A DNA stretch of 14,808 nucleotides, taken from contig JAFWPT010000366.1 in NCBI GenBank assembly GCA_017509375.1, positions 1 to 14,808 of the forward strand. Reading direction: 5' to 3'. Under the pieces are notes generated by a model. The model was not told the DNA's origin, did not search any database, and was given only the letters and a program-made list of their open reading frames with translations. The position numbers and the translations under genes were made by a program. This DNA is from Bacteroidales bacterium. Its GTDB lineage: Bacteria > Bacteroidota > Bacteroidia > Bacteroidales > UBA932. This document shows, piece by piece, positions 7,590 to 14,808 of the stretch; the stretch's first letter is position 1, and each line of letters begins with the position of its first letter.

Positions 7590-9342
7590 TGCAAAGTGGC
7601 TTTTATTCCGTAGATGAAGTGGCGGGGCGCATTGCCTCCGGAAGCGGATGATGCGGAAATCTTGATCCGGGTTTCCGAAGTGGCGCCCGATATGTAGAAT
7701 TCAAATCTGGAAGTAGGCTTGTATATACTTGCGTTATAGGAGGAGCCTGCAGTCATCAGGTACTCGGTTCCGATATCGTACTTCGAGCCGCTCAGGCTGC
7801 CGAGGTCACCGCTCTTGGCCTCAACCTTGACACCATTGGTGTCCTGGCCTTCCGTCTGGCTGGCCTTGCCGCCAGTGAAACTGCCGGCCCCGAGAATGGT
7901 GATGGGAATGACGGCCTTCGAAGTGGAGGAATACCTGGCGATATCCAGGGTCAGGACTATGTCCTTCGTACCGGAAATCTTTGAGAATTTGGGCGTTATC
8001 ATATAATTGTCCTGCTGGCCGGTATTGTTCATCTGGATGGCGCCCGGGCGTTCGTCCACATAAACGAATTCCCAGTCCTGTACGCCGCGGTTCTTGATGT
8101 AGTCGTCGCAGGCCCTGATATTCACCTTGAGTTCGGGGTAGTCCCACAACTGGCCGATACTTCCGGAAGAAGACCATTTTCCGCTGTTGTTGGTACCTGG
8201 CTCAAGACCGTCGAAAGTCTCGGCAGTTCCGTTATAGATGGTGCCCAGAAGGTAGTTGATGGCATCGCCGCCGTATGTGAAGAGGTCGAACTGCTCGTCG
8301 AAAATGAGATTCGGGTCATCGTCCTTGACAAGTTCCAGGTAATAGGAACCGTACTGCTTGTAGGTCTCATCGTAAGCCACTTTCACCTTACCCGGGGCAT
8401 CCATGTTGAGCCACAGTTTGTTGCCGCCTTCGGAGATTGGCTGGAGCGCACCGATGGCCTTTTCGACCTTGTAGAATCGGGTGTGGTTCGGCGTGAAGTT
8501 ATAGTAGGGAAGCGCGGAAAGCATGTGTTTGCAGGTGCCTATGCCGCCGGCTCCTGAATAGGAGGTGAAGCCCAGCTCCAGATCTTCGTTCTTGATGGTG
8601 ATTTCACCGACTGCCGGGGCGTCGATGATGAGTTCCCAGACGCCGGGCTGGCTCTCAGTGCAGCTGCCGCAGTCCACACCGTTCAGGAAGACGTTTATCT
8701 TTTTGTTGGTGAACTCCTTGATCGTGGTCACTATGGGGCTCAGGGGCTTTCCGTTGAGGCTTACGTTGAAGGTGATTTCGCCGGCTCGGGACGGAGTGCC
8801 TGCAATGGGTATGACTATGGAGTTGTTGCCCGGTGTCAAGGAGAAGTCGCCTCCGTAAATGGACAGGCCATCCGTGGCTCCGCTCATAGAACAGGCGATC
8901 GATATGGTTTCCGCGCCGGTGGCATTCTTGTAGGGGATGGCGAGGAAGGCGTTGCTCGGCTGGCTCTGTTTCAGCAGACCGGATAAGTAAAGTTCGCCTA
9001 ATTCGAAATTGGTTTTGTCTTGCATGACCACCACGGGATAACGGTTGCCGCAGTGGACCAGGTAGAATGTCCCCTCCCTGGCTTCTCCCATGTTGCTTGA
9101 CACCTGGATGTAATATGTCTGATATTCGGTGCCGTTGCCGGAGCCGCTTTCGGGATTCAGGTGAATCCAGTCCAGGTCGCACTCTGAAGTCCATTCTCCG
9201 GAACAGAGGAGATACTGGGAAATGTTCTGCTCGAAGCAATCACAGGATATGGAGTCAAATTCCCTTTGTACACATCAACTTCTTTTTGGCATCCTGTAAG
9301 CAACAGGAGGCTCAGGCAGATTATTGAAAAAGTCTTTTTCAT
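7586..9342 (-). CDS. BACON-domain SGBP-like lipoprotein, interrupted by an apparent frameshift
   Basis: The gene sits in the surface glycan-binding protein position directly after susD. Translation from ATG at 9342 gives MKKTFSIICLSLLLLTGC (lipid Cys at 18, then QKEVDVYK), but this frame stops at 9157-9159. A second frame is open from 9274 to the TGA at 7586. Read across, it continues as EFDSISCDCFEQN, then WTSECDLDWIHLNPESGSG and SSNMGEAREGTFYLV, a clear BACON domain. A one-base gain near 9259-9274 would rejoin the frames into about 585 aa. The rest has beta-sandwich-like regions and a C-terminal part after LIFDEQFDLFTYGGD that resembles a ligand-binding jelly roll. CQKEVD resembles surface-export signals of Bacteroidota lipoproteins. 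Without the shift, the only in-frame start is GTG at 9103, which would lose the signal and half of the BACON domain. Confidence 0.75.
9259..9274 (-). other. Likely frameshift site in the BACON lipoprotein gene
   Basis: The signal-peptide frame is sensible up to about 9265 and the BACON frame is open from 9274 down. The overlap is therefore narrow and centred on TACAAAGGGAA. Restoring one base in the AAA or GGG run gives VYK followed by EFDSIS. The site lacks a canonical X-XXY-YYZ slippery heptamer in the upstream frame. A sequencing or assembly error or a true mutation is more likely than programmed shifting. Confidence 0.6.
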
Positions 9343-9357
9343 ATCAGTGTGTGTTTT

Positions 9358-11184
9358 TTACCAACCATAATTCTGTCCAAGCCCCTCGTTGAGCGTGACG
9401 TCGGCGGAGGGGATGGGGTAGAGATACTTTTTCTCCGACCAGGTATAGCCCTCGCAGAAAGCGGAATAGGCAATGATATAGCCGTGGTCGCCTTCCGATA
9501 GGTAGTGGCCGGCGGAGGAGAGAGAAGAGCCGTTATAATTGATGGCAAGCACGTTGATGCCTGATTTTTCCACCACTTTGGCGGACACGTAATTGTCGGG
9601 CTGGCCGTCGCCGTCAAGGTCGAGGTTCTGCTCTATTCCTTGAATCCAGATGCCGGTCTTTGGCATTATCAGGCGCTCGCCTATGTGCCAGCGCATCACG
9701 TCCTGCATCCTGAGTCCTTCCATGACAAACTCGGTCCCGCGCTCGCGGCGTATTTCCAGGATTATTGGATCGGTGACCGTGTTCAGGAAGTAATCAACAA
9801 GATACGGGTCGGCGCTGGTCGGATAAATGCTTTTGACGCCGGCCCTTTCCCGTACGAGTTTGACCGACTTGTCCCATACATCCTGCGTGCATTCGCCGAG
9901 TTCCGCCTTGGCTTCCGCGTAGCTGAGGAGAATCTCCGCATAGCGTATGAGGGGGACGTCCGAGTAGGTACCGTCGGAGATCTCGTCCTTGATGACATCG
10001 GTGAGCCATTTTACGGGCTGGTAGCCTGTCTTGGCGCACGCAAGGTTGGGCGGGTATGCCTTGGTGCCGTTGTCGCGCTTGAATCCGGGGGTGCGGACGG
10101 TCTGGGCGAAACGGTAATCACGGTCCTTTATTTCGTCGTTCAGGGTCGCGGTGTAGTAGTCTTTGCCTGAGTATTTGCCGGTGAACGGCGTGCCGTCAAG
10201 GCAAAGGTAGGTCAGCATGAAGTCCCTGTTGAGGGCCCAGATGTAGTGGCCGGTGTTATTCAAGTAGTCATTGATGGAATACTCTTTATTGTTAACTCTC
10301 AGCGCTTCATCGTAGTCTCTTGCCCAGATGAACTCATTGGTGTAGCGTGAGCAAGCGTCTGCGTTCGTGAACATATCCCTGTATTGGGTCTGCCTGTTTG
10401 CCGCATTGTCGGTCAGGGAGTAGAGCTTGGAGTCCATTATCTCTTCGCAGGCCTTGATGCATTCACGCAGATACATATTGCCTTCTTCCTTCTCGGCTGC
10501 GGTCCAGGCGGTGCCTTTGGAAGGGTCGGTCTCGTGGTACTTGCGGTAGGTGCCTTCGTAGAGGCAGAAACGGGCCTTGATGCCGAGGGCTACGTACTTA
10601 TTGATGTTGGTGCTGCGGATTCTGTACTTGTCGTCGCCGAGGCAGTTTTTGCAGGCGTAGTCCAGATCTTCCAGAATTTTGGCAGCGACAACGGACCTGT
10701 CGTCTCTTGCCCGGTAGAGTTCCGCCTCATCGGTGGGGTCGAGTACGTGGTCGTACCAGGGGACGGCTCCGTAGCGTTGGAGCTTGGCTATGTAGAACAT
10801 CGCTCTGAAGAAGCGGCCAACACCTTCATAGTGGGCCATGATGGTAGGAGTAGTCTCCGCTGCGCCCATATTTTCTATGAAGTAGTTTATGGATCGCAGG
10901 GATGTCCAGCTCCAGGAACTGTTGTCGGACACTCCGTAGCGGCCGGTGTAGAACAAGTACTCTCCGTCCCATGCCTGGGCGTCCACGTATTTGTCCGCAT
11001 CCAGGAGATCCTTGATTTCCGTTGCATAGGCACGTATGAGGCCGTTGGTGTAGATCTGGAGCGAAGATTCGTCGGTGAAGAAGTATTCACTCTCTATTGC
11101 ATTGGGGCTGACCTTCGTCAGGAAGTCAGTGCAGGAAACGGCAAGCAGGGAAAGAATCGCCGGGAGTATAATGGATTTCTTCAT
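9358..11184 (-). CDS. susD: SusD/RagB-family outer-membrane nutrient-binding lipoprotein
   Basis: The product is 608 aa with signal MKKSIILPAILSLLAVSC and lipid Cys at residue 18. Family hallmarks are present: SLRSINYFIENM near 95, then RFFRAMFYIAKLQRYGAVPW near 124, ELYRARDDRSVVAAKILEDL near 154, and a C-terminal part with RRERGTEFVMEGLRMQDVMRW. SusD proteins are mostly alpha-helical TPR-type lipoproteins that form the lid of the SusC barrel and help capture the substrate at the cell surface. The start lies 4 bases after the SusC stop and the stop lies 15 bases before the BACON gene, so co-transcription is nearly certain. The symbol marks the family only; the substrate need not be starch. 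Length is somewhat above the usual 500-600 aa range. Confidence 0.95.
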   Translation of the reverse strand: MKKSIILPAILSLLAVSCTDFLTKVSPNAIESEYFFTDESSLQIYTNGLIRAYATEIKDLLDADKYVDAQAWDGEYLFYTGRYGVSDNSSWSWTSLRSINYFIENMGAAETTPTIMAHYEGVGRFFRAMFYIAKLQRYGAVPWYDHVLDPTDEAELYRARDDRSVVAAKILEDLDYACKNCLGDDKYRIRSTNINKYVALGIKARFCLYEGTYRKYHETDPSKGTAWTAAEKEEGNMYLRECIKACEEIMDSKLYSLTDNAANRQTQYRDMFTNADACSRYTNEFIWARDYDEALRVNNKEYSINDYLNNTGHYIWALNRDFMLTYLCLDGTPFTGKYSGKDYYTATLNDEIKDRDYRFAQTVRTPGFKRDNGTKAYPPNLACAKTGYQPVKWLTDVIKDEISDGTYSDVPLIRYAEILLSYAEAKAELGECTQDVWDKSVKLVRERAGVKSIYPTSADPYLVDYFLNTVTDPIILEIRRERGTEFVMEGLRMQDVMRWHIGERLIMPKTGIWIQGIEQNLDLDGDGQPDNYVSAKVVEKSGINVLAINYNGSSLSSAGHYLSEGDHGYIIAYSAFCEGYTWSEKKYLYPIPSADVTLNEGLGQNYGW

Positions 11185-11188
11185 CTTT

Positions 11189-14100
11189 TTAGAATTTAAG
11201 GTTCATGCCGAGAGTGACAGTCTTTATCATCGGGTAGGCATTGCCGTCTATCACGTCGCTATAGTCGGAGTCGCCGCTGCCAGCCGTTTCAGGGTCGATG
11301 TTCGGGGCCCATTTCCACATAGGGGTGATTGTGAACAGGTTTTCGCCGTTCAGGAAAAGTTTGGCTCCGGACACGCCGATGGCTTTGCATACTTTTTGGC
11401 TGAAACTGTAGTCTATCTGGATGTTCTTGACTCGCAGGTAGGCTGCATTCTGCATGTATCTGGTGTTGGGTATTTCCAGCAGCAAGTCTTTGCTGTTCGT
11501 GCCTCTGGACTGGTAGCAAGTTATTCTGGGCCAGTAGGCAGTATCGGCGTTAAGACATTCGGCGCCGTCTTCAGACAGCTGGCACATGGTGGGACTGTCC
11601 ATGGCGTGGATTTTCGGCAGGAAGTACAGGAATGGCCTGTCGTATTTGCCCCAGAAGTAGCTGGCGTCGGAGCCCGGGTACCAGTCTCTCTTGCCCACGC
11701 CCTGCAGGAATACGGATAGTCCTATTCCGTTCCATGTCGCAGACATATTGACGCCGTAGCGGTATCTTGGGGACTTGTTACCCACTATCCTCATGTCGCC
11801 GTGGTCGGCTAGTGTGAGGTTGCCACAATCGATTACGTCGTCATCGTTGAGGTTTGCAACCTTGACTTGACCTGGCCTGTTGACTTTGTCGGAAGACTGC
11901 TGGAAGGTCTGTTTTGCATGGTTGGCAATGTCTTCATAATCCCTGAACAGGCCTTCTACTTCGTACCCCCAGAGTTCGCCGAGTTCCATGCCCACATAGT
12001 ATTGGGGATTTCCTGCTATGATGTTGGAAATGGTTCCGAGCGAATTGCCGTCGTTTCCATCGTACTTGGTGATGAAAGACCTGCTGTCCCACAGGGTGCC
12101 TTTGATACTGTACTTGAATGGCTTGCCTCCAAGCTTGAACTGGTCGCGCCACTGGAGTGACAGCTCCCAGCCCTTGGTCTGCATAGCGGCGTAATTGCCT
12201 TTCGGGGCGGAAGCACCGTACACCGGGGGCAGGGTGACGCCGGTGGTGTACATATTGGTGGTGTTGCGGATGTAGTAGTCGAAGGCGGCTGAGAAGCGGT
12301 TCTTGAACATGTCGATGTCAATGCCGGCATCGTAGGTTGTAGCGGTCTCCCAGGTAAGGGATGAAGGTACCAGGCTGGCAACCGTAGTATATGACGGCAG
12401 GGAGCCGTCGATGACTATGTCTTCAGCCTTCTTGATGGTCATAGTGGATGTGTACTTATAAGGGTCCACGTTGCCGTTTCCCATCGAACCTGCGGAAAGC
12501 CTTATCTTGGCATTGTCTAGCACGCCGCGGCTCCATCTCATCCAGGGCTCGTCCGAGAGTCTCCAGCCTATGGATGCGGAGGGGAAGAAGCCCCAGCGGC
12601 TGTTGATGGGGAACTTGGAGGAGCCGTCGTAGCGGCCGCTGACTTCTACCAGATAGCGTCCGAGAAGGGAATAGTTGACGCGGAAGAAGGCGCCCAGGTA
12701 GGACCATTCATTGCCGCCCGAGGTTACGCTGGCTTCGCCTTCCATGAGCGCGAAAGAGGGCTTATCTGAAATGAAGCCCACCCTTTCCGCGGTCGTCGTC
12801 TTGTATGTGCGCCATTCGATGTTGTAGCCCACGAGGGTTGTGAGGCTGTGCTTTTCCCCTATCTTCGGGGTCCAGGTTGCATAAATGTTCGCCGCCTGGT
12901 AGTCGGTCCTGTAGGTCGTCTGGGTGAGTCCGTCGCCGTACTTGTCGCTTTCATAAAGGATTACGCCCGGTTCCTTGGAATAGGACACCAGGTTCTGGAC
13001 CAGCAGTCTCGTGCGCCCTGTGTAGTTGTAGGAGTAGTCGGCCTGGAGTTTGAGCACGTCCTTGATAATGCTTGCATCCAGCCCCGTTTTGTTGCGCAGG
13101 TAGATGTAGTCGTTCTCCAGGTAGTTTTTCCCCTCCACGAAAGCGGCGTATCCGGAGATACCGGCTGCAGGGGTCCAAGTGCCGTCCGGGTTCTTGAGGG
13201 GCGTCATCGGCTGGAGGCAGTGCTGGATGTATCGGTAAGGCGACTGGCCGGACTGGGTGCGTGGAATGTGGGAGAAATTGGTGCTGATGCTTGTGTTGTT
13301 GGTCAGGGAAAGCCAGGGACGGATTTTAAGCGTTCCCTTGGCGCGCATACTGAATTTCCTGTATTTTTCGTTGCCGATCCTGAAGACGCCGTCGGAACCG
13401 TAGTAGCGTCCGGACACGTAGTAGTCGGCGTTCTCGTTGCCTCCGGACACGGAGATGTTGTGTTCCGTGGAGCCGTGCCAGTCGTTGTAGAACTCTTTCA
13501 TCCAGTCGTGGCTGTCCAGATAGACGTAGCCGAATCCGGGAACTTCGTTGGACCGCACCACTTTTGCAAGTGACGGGTCGTTCTTGCGCCTCATTATTTC
13601 ATTGTAGATGTTCTCTGAATACGGAGCCTTGGAGTCCAGGTGGTTCAGGAGCGTTCTGGAAGCGTTGTAGTAGCCCGTATAGGCCGCTTTCCACCAGTCC
13701 AGCCATTCGTTCGGGTCGGTAATGCCGTCGGGGATAACGGTCCTGCGGTTGATGCTGAAGGAGCCGCTGTAGTTGATTACGGGGCGGCCTTTCTGGGCGG
13801 CCTTCGTGGTCACGAGTATAACGCCGAAAGCGCCCCGGGCGCCGTACACTGCGGCGGATGAAGCATCTTTAAGCACGGAGATGCTCTCGACGTCCTGCGG
13901 GTTTACGGAGCTGAGGCTGCCCTCCACGCCGTCAATCAGCACGAGGGCGTCGCCACCGGCTCCGATAGAAGTCTCGCCACGGACGTTGTAAGAGCCTTCA
14001 TGTGAGGGCTTGCTGTCGTTGATGGTGATGTTGAGGCCGGGGATTTCGCCTTGCAGGGAGCGCAGCAGGTTTGAATTGGCGCGGTTTCCGACTACCTCGC

Positions 14101-14773
14101 TTCCGACAGCATCCACGGAGCCCACAAGATCCCGCTTCTTCATGGTGGCGTAGCCCACCACCACGACATCGTCCAGGGCGATCAGCTCCTGCTCGACCTT
14201 TATGTTGCATTCAGACTGCTTTTCGGAGATGGCGACTTCCGCTGACCTGTAGCCAAGGCAGGAGACTATGATAGTAGCCGGGCCTTCGACGTCGTCCAGG
14301 GAATAATAGCCTGTGGGGTTGGTCATAGCTGCATTCTTTGTGCCTTTCAGCATGACTACGGCCCCCGCAACCGGCTGGTCTGAATCGTCAGTCACCACGC
14401 CGGTCACGCGCCGAAAAGGGTTTGTGTCCTGGCTTTGCTTTTGGGTTTGTGCTTGTGCCTGGCTTGCAGGCTGGTTGTTCAGTACCAGCTGCCGGCCGTT
14501 CATCGTTACCTTGATTCCCGGCCAGATTTCGGCCAGGATCGCAGATACGTCCTTGTTGTCGGCCTTCACCGATACAATCCTGTCCAGGTCGAGCTCGGAA
14601 TCCACATACGCGAAGGTGTAGTCCGATTTTTCCTCAATGGCTTTAAGCAACTGCCTCGCTGGCACCTGCTGCAAATTGACGGATACTTTCGGCATCTGCG
14701 CAAAAGCGGAAAATGAAGAGCATAGCAATATGGCCAGAATAGTGGCCGCCATGGTTACCCGTTTTCTTTTCAT
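11189..14773 (-). CDS. susC: SusC/RagA-family TonB-dependent outer-membrane transporter with STN domain
   Basis: The product is 1194 aa. A signal peptide ending near SAFAQ (residue 26) leads into an STN domain at about 28-100 (VSVNLQQVPARQLLKAIEEK). Next comes a carboxypeptidase-regulatory-like beta domain at about 122-195 (VTGVVTDDSDQPVAGAVVML), the TonB-box region DDVVVVGYATMKKRDLVGSV at 201-220, a plug at about 215-325 (LIDGVEG, ISVLKDASSAAVYGARGAFG), then the barrel to a C-terminal strand ending LGMNLKF. It imports a SusD-captured substrate using TonB energy. The STN domain usually means signalling to a FecR-type anti-sigma factor and ECF sigma factor, which could lie upstream beyond 14808. 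The 35 bases between the ATG and the right edge are AT-rich and show no convincing TAnnTTTG promoter box. MKRKRVTM gives a good basic n-region, supporting this start. Confidence 0.96.
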   Translation of the reverse strand: MKRKRVTMAATILAILLCSSFSAFAQMPKVSVNLQQVPARQLLKAIEEKSDYTFAYVDSELDLDRIVSVKADNKDVSAILAEIWPGIKVTMNGRQLVLNNQPASQAQAQTQKQSQDTNPFRRVTGVVTDDSDQPVAGAVVMLKGTKNAAMTNPTGYYSLDDVEGPATIIVSCLGYRSAEVAISEKQSECNIKVEQELIALDDVVVVGYATMKKRDLVGSVDAVGSEVVGNRANSNLLRSLQGEIPGLNITINDSKPSHEGSYNVRGETSIGAGGDALVLIDGVEGSLSSVNPQDVESISVLKDASSAAVYGARGAFGVILVTTKAAQKGRPVINYSGSFSINRRTVIPDGITDPNEWLDWWKAAYTGYYNASRTLLNHLDSKAPYSENIYNEIMRRKNDPSLAKVVRSNEVPGFGYVYLDSHDWMKEFYNDWHGSTEHNISVSGGNENADYYVSGRYYGSDGVFRIGNEKYRKFSMRAKGTLKIRPWLSLTNNTSISTNFSHIPRTQSGQSPYRYIQHCLQPMTPLKNPDGTWTPAAGISGYAAFVEGKNYLENDYIYLRNKTGLDASIIKDVLKLQADYSYNYTGRTRLLVQNLVSYSKEPGVILYESDKYGDGLTQTTYRTDYQAANIYATWTPKIGEKHSLTTLVGYNIEWRTYKTTTAERVGFISDKPSFALMEGEASVTSGGNEWSYLGAFFRVNYSLLGRYLVEVSGRYDGSSKFPINSRWGFFPSASIGWRLSDEPWMRWSRGVLDNAKIRLSAGSMGNGNVDPYKYTSTMTIKKAEDIVIDGSLPSYTTVASLVPSSLTWETATTYDAGIDIDMFKNRFSAAFDYYIRNTTNMYTTGVTLPPVYGASAPKGNYAAMQTKGWELSLQWRDQFKLGGKPFKYSIKGTLWDSRSFITKYDGNDGNSLGTISNIIAGNPQYYVGMELGELWGYEVEGLFRDYEDIANHAKQTFQQSSDKVNRPGQVKVANLNDDDVIDCGNLTLADHGDMRIVGNKSPRYRYGVNMSATWNGIGLSVFLQGVGKRDWYPGSDASYFWGKYDRPFLYFLPKIHAMDSPTMCQLSEDGAECLNADTAYWPRITCYQSRGTNSKDLLLEIPNTRYMQNAAYLRVKNIQIDYSFSQKVCKAIGVSGAKLFLNGENLFTITPMWKWAPNIDPETAGSGDSDYSDVIDGNAYPMIKTVTLGMNLKF

Positions 14774-14808
14774 TTTGAACTATTAGTGATTTATTAAAAT
14801 GACGGCTA

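Noticed and set aside
9255..9280. Programmed -1 ribosomal frameshift
   Set aside because: The codons at the overlap (TAC AAA GGG AAT) do not form a slippery X-XXY-YYZ heptamer in the upstream frame, and I see no stimulatory structure that makes this compelling.
9157..9342. An independent 61-aa lipoprotein gene
   Set aside because: Only the first 26 residues or so look like protein. The rest of this frame is a shifted reading of the BACON domain, so it is better seen as the start of the broken gene.
10384..11199. Plus-strand open frame of 271 codons opposite susD
   Set aside because: It lies fully antisense to a strongly conserved SusD gene, has no recognisable domain, and GC-rich coding DNA often leaves such open shadow frames. 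The same applies to plus-strand frames at 2459-3070, 4061-4669, 6336-6986, 11075-11719 and 12848-13573.
14774..14808. Promoter of the operon
   Set aside because: The stretch is AT-rich, but I could not find a TAnnTTTG box with a TTTG element at the right distance, and the window ends too early to judge.

Overview
The window looks like part of a Bacteroidota genome, most likely an intestinal-type member of the order Bacteroidales. The evidence is a SusC/SusD pair, a BACON-domain lipoprotein, many Cys-lipobox signal peptides, fimbrillin-like proteins with GLUG-type repeats, and start sites without strong Shine-Dalgarno sequences. The DNA is moderately GC-rich by eye, which would suit Alistipes-like or related lineages, but the genus cannot be fixed from this window.

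All convincing genes lie on the minus strand and are read from high to low coordinates. In transcription order they are: a SusC-type TonB-dependent transporter with an N-terminal STN domain (14773-11189); a SusD-type lipoprotein (11184-9358); a BACON-domain, SGBP-like lipoprotein whose frame is broken near its start (9342-7586); two tandem, clearly homologous secreted metallo-beta-lactamase (MBL)-fold hydrolases (7589-6354 and 6354-5197); an M14-type zinc carboxypeptidase lipoprotein (5194-4016); a 43-codon small ORF (3998-3867); a fimbrillin-like lipoprotein with GLUG-type repeats (3862-1463); a 45-codon small ORF (1451-1314); and a second fimbrillin-like lipoprotein that runs off the left edge (1301 to beyond 1). 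Gaps are 2-17 bases, and several junctions overlap (ATGA at 7586-7589, TAATG at 6352-6356). I see no internal terminator, so the simplest reading is one operon of at least 14.7 kb. No stretch over 300 bases lacks a gene, and I found no RNA gene, insertion sequence or CRISPR array.

The transporter pair and the BACON protein form the usual outer-membrane binding and import module. No glycoside hydrolase, polysaccharide lyase or sulfatase is present. The enzymes are two MBL hydrolases and one metallocarboxypeptidase, so the imported substrate may be a peptide, phosphoester or other non-standard polymer rather than a plain glycan; this is inference. Six products carry a lipobox, so most of the operon probably works at the cell envelope.

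The most novel signal is the pair of unannotated-looking short ORFs. Each sits directly before a fimbrillin-like lipoprotein gene, and the two align without gaps on a shared pattern (Y-x2-P-L ... Q ... C-x-S ... S-x-D ... Y). They appear to be paralogous small proteins that travel with the fimbrillin-like lipoproteins.
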